Shown: positions 36,030 through 47,565, numbered from the stretch's first letter. The stretch: DNA of 64,000 nt from Lunularia cruciata (GCA_948567375.1 OX419756.1:61978552-62042551); one strand, 5' to 3'. The notes: generated by a model not told the origin, from the letters alone. A program made the numbers and translations.

Positions 36030-38056
36030 CATAAATATTTCTTGCATGCTTTTTCACACTTTTTAGTTATCATTTCATAAAATTATCATACCACCAGATT
36101 AAATTTATCCTTGATATTAATGAGATTTGATAAACTAGATTAATCATGAGACATAATATATCTTTAATAATTGATACTAAAGAAATTCATCTCCAATTTA
36201 TCATGATTCTCTTAGATTATATCTTTTAAAAGAAGCAATGTAATAGGATAGGTTCTAACACCAAGAATCAATCCATCTTTCTCTAGTTTAGATTAAGATA
36301 GCCGTGAAGGATCTTATGGCTCAATTATACCCACATAATCCAAATGTTTCTATTTTTGCACCAGGTTTTAGCTTAATTTTCCTTGCACTCTTGAGTCTAT
36401 TTCTCAACATTTAGCAATCTTACAAAAGAAAGTCCCATTTTGGATTTGTACTAAACCCTTCTAATCACATGAGTTGAGTTCTATAAATGTGCAGTGTGAT
36501 AGTCTTTATTTAGGAGTCATGTGAATTGGAGTCCAAACTACCATCCACTCGGATGTTTTAGGTTGACTTGAAGAGGAAGCTATAAAAGAACCCAAGAAGT
36601 CTAACTAGAAACAGTGTATGGAATCGTAGGAAGCTAGAGCTGTACTCTTAATCCAAATTCAGATGGCTCAAGTTCAACAAAAGACGAGTTATGACAAGCA
36701 ATTGCCAAAGTAAAAAACGGCTATACTTCAACAAAGTAGATTGTGTTTTATGCTCTTTGATTCCATTTGTTACAAGTGAGCGAAGAAGAGTTTTTATCAA
36801 ATTATTTTGATATTTATATTGTAGGGAAGGAAAATAGTAATCATAATAGACACCTTCACAGAACCAAGTATAAGTTTTGAAACATAAGTGATAATACTTC
36901 ACTCTTAAAAAGCATATGAAACTGAAACCCATTTTGAAGCCTTTGACTTAAGATTCCTTTATCTAAAAGTTATAACTAAAAAGTAAAGATTGTATTGAAG
37001 TATTTGATATGGTAATTTTGGAGATAATAAAAAGAAGAGCTTAGGAGGAGGAAGAAATCCACATGTATCACTTTTATACAAATCCATCACCTAGTCGGCT
37101 TATCAGTTTATGTACCAAGGTAAGAGAGCTTCGTACATAGAGTGAGTGAGTAGAAGGAGGCGGTGCAACGTATTCGCTTCAAAGTAAATAAATTATTACT
37201 TTGTTTTATAGATTGTTCAAGAATTTATGTAAGGTAGATGAGACGCACATTTCTGTCCTGTCTGTCTCTGCCAGCAACCACAGAAATCATGATGAAGATC
37301 CCAAAATATGCAAAGTCTCACAAGCACGCCTACCGGTACTGCTGCTTCGAAGCTCTATATACTGCGTGGTCAAAGCTAGCAACCACTATCCCCTTACCAC
37401 ACTTTGGGTGACGATTGTTCCGAGGCCTACGGGATATCATACTAGTTAATATCAATGCCCTTAACACATTCATCGCAAAATCATTTCGAAATCAAGTACC
37501 AAAGTTGATTGTATCTATCCACTGAAATGCATTTCCATGGATCTCATCTAATTACATTTCCATAGAATCTTATGCGGGCTTTGTTGTTTCCTAACTGCAG
37601 CTAATAATTCTGCAACCCTGTTCCCCAACTGTGAGCTCTATGGCCTCGTTCATTCTGTAGTCTATCATGCCCTATTGCTTGGTCCACTCTAGGACCTGTC
37701 TGTTCCGCTCTGGACATTCCAGGTCCAGTCCCGTGAGCTCTTATGTGACTATTTCCCGCGATCCTCACAATGAGATGTTCTGTTCTTTATTCTCTATGGA
37801 ACCAGAACTCATTTATATCAATCTTCACATTCGAAAATGTTAATCGTCCAAAAGAATAAAAGCAACATAAATCCTAACGTCTCATTTCCGTAATCTTAAA
37901 ACTAAGGAACACAAATAGAATTGATAATTAAAGGTCAGGACACATCATACTGAATAAGTATTTAAAATACTAAAAGAAATTAATTACACCCTATCTTTTT
38001 TTAGAATTATTATGACTTTCATTCTAGATAACAATTAGACCAAACTTGAATAAAAT
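36030..38056 (+). repeat. Direct duplicate, left copy (partner 61697-64000)
   Basis: This block aligns with 61697-64000 in the same orientation, with small indels and one ~280-bp addition in the right copy (62930-63210). It has no long ORF. Both copies keep GCTATAAAAG (36580 and 62221) and the motif AATAAAAGCAAC (37855 and 63809). A GT-AG pair with good consensus (AAG|GTAAGAG at 37120, TTTTATAG at 37211) would mark a 92-bp intron of a transcribed leader, but the right copy has lost the AG. Confidence 0.75.
37243..37440 (+). promoter_or_regulatory. Promoter fragment resembling that of the proline-rich gene
   Basis: This matches 38375-38575 upstream of the gene, with CTGCTTCGAAGCTCTATATACTG (TATA at about 37357) and GTGACGATTGT at the end. 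The coding part does not follow. Instead the sequence continues into GATATCATACTAGTTAATATC, as in the right-hand copy at 63200-63400. Confidence 0.65.
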
Positions 38057-38439
38057 ACAACCAAAACAAAATAAAATCAACCGTCATAGATTTCTCATAT
38101 GTCTAGCTATATTCAGTTCTCTTGTTCGGGCTTTCCATAACAGTCCTCTAATGGGCTTTTATCACACAACTTCCTTTAATATCTGAGTACAGTATTAGCA
38201 GAATCCAGAATCTCTCGACAGTTATATGGTGATGTCCGTACACTCCTTACAAGTCGAAAGTACCCACTTGCGCTCTAGATTTCGGTAAGCAAAGAATGAA
38301 TCGAAGGAATGTTCCGAAAGAATAACACTACCGAATTCGAATTTTAGTGTTGAGAACTTTCAAGGTAAACGAGATGCACATTCCTACTTGGAGTCTAGCA
38401 ATCATACACATGATTTAGTTCCAAAAAACATTGAAAGTC

Positions 38440-38592
38440 TCTCAAGCACGCCGACTGGTAAGGGAATGGTAGTGCTGCTTCGAAGCTACATATACTGCTG
38501 CATGATCACCGTTAGCAACCAGTTTGTCCTTCATCATACTTTGAGTGACGATTGTAGACGCAGGACTTGCAGAAATCGGGACTATTGCCAAC
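38440..38592 (+). promoter_or_regulatory. Likely core promoter and 5' UTR of the proline-rich protein gene
   Basis: CTTCGAAGCTACATATACTG (TATA-like CATATA at about 38488) lies about 105 bp before the chosen start codon. The block is conserved with 37243-37440 and 63205-63395, where the same position reads CTATATA. The transcription start is not visible directly. Confidence 0.5.
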
Positions 38593-39069
38593 ATGGGAAA
38601 GACGAATCACTTCACTACTGGCTCGTTCATGGTTTTGGTATGTTGCGTGTGCATCGGAGGAATGCTGTTGCCCACAGCAATCGCATCCCGTGTTCTCATG
38701 GCGGATAATCCATCAGCACCACCACCAGCCTCGCACAGTTCCGATCCTGATTTCCATCTACCCCGTTTACCCACACTGCCCCCTCTACCCAATACCTTTC
38801 CTGGATCGAATCCGCCTTCTGCGCACCCTTCCCCATCTTCCAGGTCCAATCCTGTTTCCCCCACACTGCCCCCGCTACCCAATATCGTTCAGCTTCCGAG
38901 TCTACCTCCTTTCCGTCTACCTTCTATCCCTTCCGTCCCACTCCCCCCTCATCCACCTCCTTCTCCCAGAGCTACACATTCTCCTCCTCCTCCACACAAT
39001 GCGTCTCCTGCTCGATCTCCGGAATCTCATGATCATTCTGCCAGGGCTCCCAGTTCTCATAGCGGGTGA
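38593..39069 (+). CDS. Secreted proline-rich (cell-wall type) protein, 158 aa
   Basis: A single uninterrupted ORF, and the only coding sequence in the window that is not transposon-derived. The chosen ATG at 38593 has a good context (AACATGG) and is followed by a classic signal peptide: MGKTNHFTTGSF, then a hydrophobic core VLVCCVCIGGMLLPTAIA with likely cleavage after about residue 30. An upstream in-frame ATG at 38545 would bury the signal, so it was not used. The mature part is rich in Pro, Ser, Leu and His: PTLPPLPN twice (about residues 57 and 96), a run of LP/PL dipeptides (about 85-125) and one extensin-like SPPPP. No catalytic domain is seen. It resembles plant hydroxyproline-rich wall proteins in composition only. 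Base composition is much richer in C than the surroundings. An intronless structure is assumed. Confidence 0.7.
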   Translation: MGKTNHFTTGSFMVLVCCVCIGGMLLPTAIASRVLMADNPSAPPPASHSSDPDFHLPRLPTLPPLPNTFPGSNPPSAHPSPSSRSNPVSPTLPPLPNIVQLPSLPPFRLPSIPSVPLPPHPPPSPRATHSPPPPHNASPARSPESHDHSARAPSSHSG

Positions 39070-39515
39070 TCGTCCGTCAAGCTGAGACTTCAGAGACTCT
39101 GCTGACAATTCTGCAACGGTTCCTACTGAACACCGGGGATGATCATCAGCCGTCTCATATTTGTAGATTTACTGATGCGGACGCCTTATTGCTCAACTCA
39201 TCCGCACATTGGTTGAGTTTCTTAGAAGAGCTTCCTGCTCTCGCGGTTGGTTTACAGATGCAAAGTTTACAAGTCCGAATTTAAGTTTTCGTTTGAGTGC
39301 TGTGATGGTGGCTACAAGAGCTTGGATCCGTCTGCCGATTTGCCTCTCTATGAGTTTCGGCTCGCCGACTAACACTGGCACCAACCGCGTGGATGAGCTA
39401 AGGTAGCAATGCCCTCAGTGCTTAAGAGTACACCAAAATTCGAAATGAAATAAGCGCTAAGCACATGACTCTAGGATGAGCCAAGATAGGTAGCTGCAGA
39501 AAGCTATGCGGTAGA
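39070..39515 (+). other. 3' flank of the proline-rich protein gene
   Basis: This is moderately GC-rich sequence without a convincing continuation of the reading frame. Two short overlapping ORFs (39066-39284 and 39209-39406) have no recognisable features. It is probably 3' UTR and downstream flank. Confidence 0.4.
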
Positions 39516-40137
39516 ATCCTGGGTTCATAGGTCGCAGCATGCGTAACTATTCGTTGAAATAAGTTTGCTCAAATTGCTGCTCCTCGGTACACCGGGGAAC
39601 ACTTCGGTTCTGTCATTAAGGAGCGTGGTGATGTCTTTCGGAATTGGAATAAAGTTTACTATGCCCGAACTATCTTTCCTTTCCTTTCTGAGATTTGGAT
39701 GGGTTGACCTTATGAGATATTAAAGAGAAAATAAAGCAACGATTGCATGAGATCCTTCAAGAGATATCACGTTCTTCAATTGTACTTCTTACAGCGTCTA
39801 GGTTCAGAGACCTACTCGTAGAATCCTGTGCTCATAGGTCGCATGCGTAACCATTTGTTGAAATAAGTTTGCTCAAACGGGTGCCTGAATGAATGCTACC
39901 GAGGAGCACTTCGGTTCTGTCACTAAGAAGCGTGGAATACCGCTCATGTGATGTCTTTCATAATTGGACTAAAGTTCACTCTGCCCGAATTATCTTTCCT
40001 TTTCTTTGAAGATCTGGATGGTTTGACCTTTTGAGATATATGAGATGTTATAGAAAAAATAAAAGCAACAACTGCGTGAGACCCTTCAAGAGAAATTTCA
40101 TTCCCCAAATGTAGTTGTACTTCTCACAGCGTCTAGA
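39516..40137 (+). repeat. Tandem duplication of a ~310-bp unit
   Basis: Unit 1 (39516-39818) and unit 2 (39820-40137) share AATCCTG.GTTCATAGGTCGC, GAAATAAGTTTGCTCAAA, CACTTCGGTTCTGTCA and TACTTCT.ACAGCGTCTAG. Each contains an AATAAA-type hexamer (39729 and 40060) in a context like the AATAAAAGCAAC motif of the flanking duplication. It lies about 450 bp past the gene stop. Confidence 0.85.
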
Positions 40138-42484
40138 AAGTAAACTTGTCCAGACCATGCGACCTCGAACTATGTAATTTGCAAGTCCTGAACAAAGATC
40201 GTTCTGGTTTAGACTAACCTGAGCGTTATTGATTGGAGTTCTCCACTGGACACAATGTGCGTATCACTAGTTGACTTTATTGTGAGATGCAAAATTCTTC
40301 TCCTTTGATAATGATCAGCGAGCTCAAGGAAAGTTAAGTACAAATCTCTCCTGCAAATTGACTTGTACTATAAATCGCTCTCAACCTACGCGTGTTGGCA
40401 AACTGTAGAGCAACCGCTCCTTCACAGGGGATGAGAGTGCGGCTATTAATTATACATCATCGTGGTTTCTCATTGTGCTCGCAGCTAGTCACTCGCAGCT
40501 GGTGCTGGGTGTCTCTCGAGTGTGCCAGGATGGGGTTGCTGGGTGGCATTGTTGGGTAAAGTTTTTTAATTTGGAAGTCCACGTGACCAAGAATTATTCG
40601 GTTTTCAGGGTTAGAGATTCAAATTGTTGCTATTAAGTATTCAAAGTCTACGGTGAGAGATACATTAGTTGTTAACATTGTATTCTATTTCTTGTATGAA
40701 ATATTCAAATTCTGGGTAAAAGATGCATTAATCATCCAAGAAATATTCCATTTCTCGTGTGAAATATAGGGAGTTAGTTGTCATCAGCTGTGATAATTTT
40801 GAATTTCAAGATGTTTAGGGTGACAAATGTGACAAATGGGATTCGTTGTGACAAATGGGTCTGTTAACAAACTGGGATATGCTATGTTGTGTGACAATGA
40901 CCCATTGATGGGATTTGCTCTATTGTGTGCGTAAAAATGGGACAATGGCCTGACCGCTTTGATGTTCTGTGTGTGATAGTGAGGGTGAAGGCTCACCTTG
41001 GGAGAGATATCCAAGTTTAGAGGGAAAAGTGTCTCCTTACATCTATACATTTTGTACAAGGGTAAAGCAAAGAGACATTTGTTCATTTGCAAAGATGTAG
41101 ATTGAGTAGATTTGAAATTCAGGAGAGAATAGGTGAAAAATTGCAGCAGTGATAGAGAGGAAGCAAGAGAAGAGAGAGGAAAAAACAGTAATAGAGAGCA
41201 AAAAAAGATTGCAAGTATTGCAGATTATGAGAAGGTGGGATATGTCCAACATGGAGGATTTTCATGAGCAAGAATAGCTACTCAAATTTCACTCTATTGC
41301 AAATTACATAACTTCTATCAAGTGCAGGTGGTTAGGAGAAATGTGATTATTTCTACATCTTTCATTGATTTCATTGTTTAGTAATAATTTAATTCAATTT
41401 GAGTAAGTAAATAGTCTATGGAAGCAAATTTCACTCCCCAACCTACATGCAAACCCCACGATCTGTCAAATCCCTAACATGTATATGGAACATACAGATC
41501 TTAGGGATTTGGCATATTTTGTGCAATGAACCAAACCCTTGCTTGTATCTTCTTGTTCTAGCCAACATCTTGTTGATGTTGATGACCCCCCAACAAAACC
41601 TTGAGCAAATCCACATCAAACTCAATCTACAAGGCAAAATCTTCAACAAACCACTTCACGTATCCAATTTTGCAAATGAACCATTTCTAGGTACACTATC
41701 TAGGGTGAGCAAACTCCTATCCTATGCTAGTAATCCCTAACAACTTGAGCAAATCCATATGGATTTGTCAACAAACCCCATGATCTCTCTAGCAAACCCC
41801 TTTTATGTGAACAAAGCCCTGTTATACACTAGCACATCTATTGCCTCCACGAGAAAACCCTTGTTTGATCAAACTCCATACCTTTGCAAGCAAACCTGCC
41901 AGCTTGTGCAAGTGGACCCTAGCCCTTTTGTGAAAACCTCTTCTTTGTTTAATTGGTTTTGATTTTTGATCTTTTTCCTATCTTTGTTTATGAATTTAGT
42001 TTTTTCACACCGTTTGTTTGCACATGGGATGGTGACACATACAATAAGAGTTAGTGGGAGACCATTCCCATTGATTTTGGGGGTATCTAAGAGGCATGTT
42101 CTTTGTAAAGTGTGAGTACACAAAGGAGGAAATATATTTCTTAGCATTGGATGTAGGATTGGTTTCCTATGCAAGATTGGATAGCCAAGAGATATTTTGC
42201 TTGTGAATGTGTTTCTTCATCAAAGAGACCATCTTTCAAGAATCAAAGGATTTGAGCAAATTTTGAGTGAGATATGGTCACTTGAAGTAGAGGGTCAATT
42301 CATACCCAAGTGCACAAACAAGAGGATTGTGAGAATTCTATGACTAGTTTTTATGATCCACTTATGATAATAAGTGGAGTTGGATAGTAGACAAAATTTT
42401 AGTTGTGATGACATCAAGAAATGTCATGTTTGAGCAATCATAAATCTAATCGGTCAATTAAAGTTGGAATACTAGAAATCAAGG
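40138..42484. other. Interval without recognised gene
   Basis: Several ORFs of 60-100 codons occur on both strands (for example 41447-41740), with no recognisable domain. The part 41440-41960 is rich in repeated AGCAAATCC/CAAACCCC words and includes a perfect 18-bp palindrome at 41750-41767. Nothing here can be assigned. Confidence 0.45.
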
Positions 42485-42756
42485 TTGTAAAAGAACAAGG
42501 AGATAAATAAGAGAATGGAAGACTGGATTGAAAGGTCACATTGGGACTCTTGAATGAAGGAAACTCCAAATGCCTAGCATGAGCTTTGGCTTTGGTATTT
42601 AAAGGGAACATACAAGGCTCTTGGGAACCTTCATGAGCAGCCTTCTTAGAGTGCAAGCTAAGCTAACCAAAACATTCTTATAAATCTTGGCTAATTTTGC
42701 CTCTTTGCTACTTTGTTGGTCTCAACTAACTCATCAGTAATCTCCATATTGTAACT
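42485..42756 (-). repeat. Chromovirus LTR, internally deleted
   Basis: The plus-strand reading runs from TGTAAAAGAACAAGG to CTCCATATTGTAAC. The U5/R side and TATA complement (TATTTAAAG, about 42597) are present, but much of the GAAGCTTC-rich U3 is deleted. No internal element sequence is attached on the left, so it is effectively a solo LTR. Module C follows on the right. Confidence 0.8.
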
Positions 42757-43990
42757 CCTTTGGAGTTGTGCATTCAAGGAAGGGTAATATGCATCTTTGT
42801 AGTAGAAGTTTTTAGAGTGAAAGAGAGTATGATGTGAAGTGAACCATCAACTTCAAAATTAATTTGGAAGCTATTTGTTGTGAATGTGATCTTTAGTTTT
42901 CCCTTTTCCATAGTGTGCCATAGGCTAACATTACACTCTTTTAGGAGTGGTTTCTGCCCAAGAGGTTAAACAAAAAATAATAAATGAATTGTAGCTTAGT
43001 GATTCTCTTCATTTTTGGTCACTTGGATATTTGAAGGAACTGCATTTTCTTACCAACTTTAGTAGTATTGGTCTGACCACAGGTCACCATAATTCAATAT
43101 TGACAATATTTATCATGTGCTTCAAAAACTGAAAATAATCTTAAAATCATATATTGATCATGTTAATTCAATCTAGAAATCTAATTTATAAGATTGAAAA
43201 TATACATTCAAATAAGTAGATTACCATAATATTTATTTTTTATTAAAAATAGTATTTGATATATTGAAATGAGGGAATTAATAATATTAAATTTTGATGT
43301 AAAAGACATAGAAATCACACACTAGAAAATATAAATGATCAAATCAACATTGGTTTAATTTTTTTATTAAAAAAAATTATGATTATGCATTAAAATTTTA
43401 GAAAGGGTGAATATGGGATGAAGATTCATTTTATATTTATAATTTTTTCACAAATAATATTAAATATAAGCATTTAAGAAAAAGAAAATATCAATAAAGA
43501 TGAAAATGACCTAAATAATATAAAATATTTAAGGTCAATATTTATTTATTTTAGAGAATAAAGTTGTTTTCACTACTAATATAAATAAATATAAATTTTT
43601 TTATATTATAATCCAAAATTTAAAAGTAATACTAGATTCAATATAAGTCAACATGGAACAAATCATCAGGTGACATATCAATATACAAAACAGTCTCCTT
43701 ATTTGATATGTTAAGGAAAGTCCAAGAATTCAAATATACATCTCATTGTAAAAATAATTGATTATTATTCATGCTAGCCAAAACTCAACGCAGTAAGAGA
43801 GTGCTTTTCTTGATAGCCTATGGAGATTGACCAAAACAAAGGTTCACATTACACAACTCTAGAAGATTGTATACAAGTATTCAAGAAGGTAAATGTTGTA
43901 ATCAAAATCAAAATATCTTTGTCATTGTCTCTCCAAAACACCAATGGTCTAGAGTGGCACCAAGGCATAACATTACCTACATCTAGCATT
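42757..43990 (-). other. AT-rich module C (third copy, partial)
   Basis: It is collinear with 23936-25160 from CTTTGGAGTTGTGC to AAGAATGGTTAGATATG. The two modules share the upstream LTR junction as well. No gene is recognised. The hydrophobic reading seen in the other copies is broken here. Confidence 0.7.
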
Positions 43991-44079
43991 TTACTTTAAG
44001 AATGGTTAGATATGTGTTTCTCTTGGGTGTGTTCCTATCCTTGGAATATTACATGAGCAAGCATTGATTCAAAGTAGGA

Positions 44080-44790
44080 GTCAAGACTTTTTTTTGAGCT
44101 TGGTTTGGTGGAAATCTCACATGGAGAGTATGCTTCAGCCATAATGAAGGCATCCAAGAAGGATATGCATGGCAACTACATAGATAGGCAAATGTATGTG
44201 GATTACTATCATATCAACCAATAGATTAGTATTGATTGTGTCATGCTTGCATCAAAAGAGATCTTTGATGCAATTGGATATGAAAAGGTCTTCAATACCT
44301 TAGATCTTGAAGTAGGATATCATCGATTGCCAGTCAAGAAGGAAAACAAGTCCAAGACAATATCTTTGGCTATTGATCTTCACAAGATGGATGTACTGTA
44401 TTAGTGGCAATTCTGATTATGTGGGTGGAAGAATGCATTTGTTGAGTTCCAAATAAGTAGGAAAAAATTGTAGTAAGATTGAGTCTGCTCAAAGTTTTAT
44501 TGATGACATATTGGTCTATACTACAACCATGGAAGAGCATGAAAGACAATTGTTGGAAGTGTTTGAGAGATTGAGCTCTCATGGACTCAAATAACATCAT
44601 ATGAAGTGAAGATTCTTCCATGAGTAGGTTGATTATTTAAGTCACACTATCTATCATAGCTGACTTGGTGCTCAAAGGACCAAGGTGGAGATTATTGCAT
44701 ATTGTTGTGAAATGGACCGCTTAATCATTGTAAAACCAATTTGATCAGGTTTTTATATGGTCTTTCTAAATTTCTATAGTCCATATTATG
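44080..44790 (+). pseudogene. P-family Ty3/gypsy reverse transcriptase fragment
   Basis: This is an RT different from the chromovirus RT. Readable parts are ASAIMKASKKDMHGNY and RQMYVDYYHINQ (44137-44225), EIFDAIGYEKVFNTLDLEVG (44258-44320), the place of the catalytic YxDD at about 44495-44515 (FIDDILVYTT-like in shifted frame), and HGLK..HH.KC.FFH and LGVQRTKVE-like pieces (44580-44690). By family it should precede the RNase H seen at 34100 and 48223, but the parts are not contiguous here. Confidence 0.75.
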
Positions 44791-45269
44791 GTGAGACCTT
44801 TGAGTTGAAATTCACCTTTGGCCCATAGGAGTCCTTCCTGAAGGAGAAAAGGTGCATAGACCTTTGTGGTGCTACATACTTTTGTGATGGTGTAAATCTT
44901 TGTGGTGATACAAACCTCCCTGGTTGCAGATCTTTGTGAAGGATATTTCAATACTTACAAGTCCAAATGAGGTTTGCTTTACCTCATTGGAGCTATCTTC
45001 TCAAGGGCTTTCCATAGAAATAAGAATTTTGGTGTTTAGAGCTCTATAATAAAAGTTATAACCATCTAAATACACATTAAGGTTGGAAACTTTCGGGATG
45101 ACACCATGACACCTTTGGCCTAGAACAAACCTTTGGGTAAGAAAGACCATAGTGCACATTTTGGGGTTGATATATCCATGTTTATAGGTCCAAATTGAGA
45201 ATGCTTTATTTTTTTGGAAGTGTCTTGTCAAGGGCTCCATTGACATAAAAAACATGGCATCTAGAGCTA
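44791..45269. repeat. Two short copia-LTR-like fragments
   Basis: At 44985-45040 and 45215-45265 the sequence resembles the copia LTR stretch around TCATTGGA...CTTCTCAAGGGCTTTCCATAGA. The two pieces are also similar to each other. The rest (44791-44980 and 45040-45210) is unassigned. Confidence 0.45.
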
Positions 45270-45556
45270 TGTAACCAAGTTTCTAGAAGGAAGCTTCTAG
45301 AAGCTTCCAACTAGCTTAGCTTGCATGCCAAGTAGGTGGTTCCTAAAAAGCTTCTTGAGAAGCTTCCCAATTAACTTGGCTTGCACTCCAAGAAAGCACT
45401 CAAGGAAGCTTCCTGAGAAGCTTTTCAAGAGCCTTGTATGCTCTTTATATATACCAAAGCCAAAGCTCATGCTAGGCATCCAAATTTTCCCACACTCAAG
45501 TATTCCAATGTGATCTTCCATTCTCCTATTTCTCTCCTTGGTCTTGGTCTTTTTCA
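45270..45556 (+). repeat. Chromovirus LTR fragment
   Basis: This is the 3' two-thirds of an LTR in plus orientation, ending GGTCTTTTTCA at 45556, with TATA at CTCTTTATATATACC (about 45438). No PBS follows. The copia gag remnant starts directly after. Confidence 0.85.
45290..45307 (+). promoter_or_regulatory. Perfect four-unit heat-shock element
   Basis: GAAgcTTCtaGAAgcTTC, with TTCtaGAA just before it (45281-45288). It is about 130 bp upstream of the LTR TATA box, as in E4. Confidence 0.55.
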
Positions 45557-46395
45557 TGCATCCTTTTGTTCTATTGTTATGTTTAATGAGTTCTCCTCCT
45601 TCTTTGGACTTTTAAAATGATTCTTAAAGTGACCAAGATTATTGCAATTCCAACACATAATTAATTTACATACTTCCTTGCAACTTGTTGATTCACTTCT
45701 CTTCCAATGCATAATTTCTTTATATTCTTCCTTGCAACCGTTGATTTTCTTCTCTTCCTTGACTATGAACTCATGGAAGATTTTTTCTTGTACTCTCAAC
45801 AAATAGTACCACATTTGAAAATTGTGAAAAATATGTCTATAGATATATTTATTGAGAATCAAGTCTCATATACTATCAAACTTGAGATCACTTGATCCTA
45901 ATAAATTATTCATTATTGTGGCTATTTCTTGCTGACTATCAGATAATGAAGATAATAGCAGCAATGCTTAAACTTCATCATCAAAATTGATCTTCATAGA
46001 TTGGATTCTTGAAGTGATTGACTTGAAATCATTCAAGTAATCTTGAACTGATGCACCTTCTTTCATCCTTATGTTGATTAATTAGCAAATCAAGTATATC
46101 TTGTTTAAGGCTGAAGGTCTCTTATACATATTTTATAATATCTTAATCAACCCATGAGTGGTCTTCTCATGGACAAGGTTGTATGCACATTTCTTTCCAA
46201 TTTCAATCTGACCATGCCCAAGGCTTATCAATCTAGAAGCTTCCAATCAATTTTTTCTATCTTTTTGGCTTTTCTACCTCAAGAGGTAGGTGTGGCCTCT
46301 TCTTATATTCTCAATTTGTATCTTCCAAAAATCCTTACCATTGAACACATCAATTTTGACTTTTCTATCTTCAACCATCTTTCTCCTTGCTCTCC
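45557..46395 (-). pseudogene. Copia gag
   Basis: Minus strand, right to left: the start region near 46365 (VFNGKDFWKIQIEN-like), GLIKIL.NMYKRPSALNKIYL (about 46090-46150), DYLNDFKSITSRIQSMKINF (about 45990-46050), then the open 102-codon C-part (45554-45862) with the zinc knuckle CWNCNNLGHFKNHF. The knuckle's last Cys is replaced (NHF). It is a typical Tork-like gag, truncated at 45557 by the chromovirus LTR. Confidence 0.85.
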
Positions 46396-46740
46396 AAAAC
46401 CAATGCTCAAATACCACTTGTTGTGAGAAATCAAATTGGATTGAGAGAACAATTAATAAAATTTTAGCTATTCTATGAGCAAAAAATCATTCATCAATCT
46501 AGTAAGGAGAAGCATGCATAGAATTTACACAAATTTTACTTTAGCATCTTCTACCATTTTTCCACTCTCTCTCCAAAACAAACATTCTAATACCACTTGT
46601 TTTGAGAAATCAAATTGGATTGAGAATGAAAAACAAGTCTGGCTATTCTATGAGAAAAAAATCATTCATCAATCTAGTAAGGAGAAGCATGCATAGAAAT
46701 TGCATAAATTTCATGGGGTTTGGCCAACATCTGCTTATGT
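46368..46740 (-). repeat. Tandem duplication spanning copia PBS and LTR end
   Basis: Two ~175-bp units (about 46368-46540 and 46548-46720) each contain CTCTCCAAAAC, a primer-binding-site complement (GCTCAAATACCACT at 46405-46418, ATTCTAATACCACT at 46585-46598) and the start of the inverted LTR end (TGTTGTGAGAAATC or TGTTTTGAGAAATC). The PBS matches initiator-Met tRNA with mismatches. Confidence 0.8.
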
Positions 46741-46890
46741 CCATGAATGAATAGGATTTCATTCATTCAAGAAGTGTGAAAAATCTCAACTAAACTCCAA
46801 CTCTACAATGTTTATATACACTTGCACTTTTCATCCTTATCTAGTTTTGGAATGTGTGGTGCCAATTGGTCTTGCATCTAGATTGGTATC
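46419..46890 (-). repeat. Copia 5' LTR, partial and rearranged
   Basis: The LTR end lies next to the PBS at 46419. The LTR is interrupted by the tandem duplication and is cut at about 46890 in a fold-back structure. The U3 start is missing. Confidence 0.75.
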
Positions 46891-47041
46891 TTATCATGTT
46901 TTGGAATGTGTGGTGCAAATTAATCAATTGGTGGTGCAAGACCAATTGGCACCACACATTCCCAAACTAGATAAGGGATGACAAGTGCAAGTGTATATAA
47001 ATATTGTAGAGTTGGTGTTTAGTTGAGATTTTTCTTAGCTT
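46779..47041. repeat. Fold-back of copia LTR sequence (arms ~100 bp)
   Basis: The left arm (about 46779-46886) and right arm (about 46945-47041) are inverse copies containing CCAATTGG.ACCACACATTCC, CTAGATAAGG and TGTATATAAA. The loop is about 60 bp. The right arm then runs into chromovirus gag. Confidence 0.85.
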
Positions 47042-47565
47042 CAAGTCACCTAGATAGAGCGGCAAAACTATGGTGGCAATTCTAGGCAGAGCAAACTCAA
47101 TGAAAATTTGTTGCTCAAATTTTAACATGAGAACACTTTAAGAGTGTGGTCATTGGGCAAATCCAAGCTATGAAGGATGCATGTGGTGTGGGAAACCGAT
47201 TGGTAGAATTGATAGATCAATTCAATGAGAACTTACATTTCTTAATTCCAAGACACCATGATGTTGATTCCAAACATACAAGAAGGTGAAGCTTTGGATT
47301 GGTTTGTGAGAGGTTCAAATTTAGCAACAAATTGGATACAACCATGTGCAAACCTAAACATCTCAAAGAACCCATGCAAATGAGTCCTTTGTTATTATAA
47401 ATTGGTCTTGACCTAGACCTTCACAAAACTTGTAAACACACCAAGCATGGATCGACGAGCCAACACAATGGAGATTGATGCAATAGAGACCAATAGAGAC
47501 CACTTGGCATGGCAAACCAACAATGGTTATGATAAAATCATGGTTGCTTTTATTGTTGTCAAATT
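47042..47565 (+). pseudogene. Chromovirus gag fragment ending in the zinc knuckle
   Basis: Starts at LASSHLDRAAKLWWQF-like sequence and continues through EGEALDWFVRGS (about 47283-47320) to the first knuckle residues (HGCFYCCQI-like, 47535-47565). There the copia LTR starts, as at 12786. Confidence 0.8.

Noticed and set aside
36661-36711. Short ORF (MAQVQQKTSYDKQLPK) after a TATAAAAG motif
   Set aside because: The start codon is not conserved in the duplicate at 62300, so no coding constraint is visible.
38545-38592. Upstream in-frame ATG of the proline-rich gene
   Set aside because: It would put 16 extra residues before the signal peptide. The ATG at 38593 has better context and an N-terminal signal.
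38607-38882. Gly-rich minus-strand ORF
   Set aside because: Antisense of a proline-rich coding sequence always gives Gly/Arg-rich frames.
38567-39085. 172-codon plus-strand ORF overlapping the proline-rich gene in another frame
   Set aside because: It has no signal peptide start or repeat logic. The 38593 frame shows a clear signal peptide and proline repeats, so this is a shadow frame.
41750-41767. Perfect 18-bp palindrome CAAATCCATATGGATTTG
   Set aside because: Isolated in AT-rich DNA with no related copies. Such a palindrome can occur by chance in 64 kb of this composition.
44080-44790. Pararetrovirus-type RT
   Set aside because: The same family shows RNase H plus integrase at 34100 and 48223, so Ty3/gypsy is the better call.
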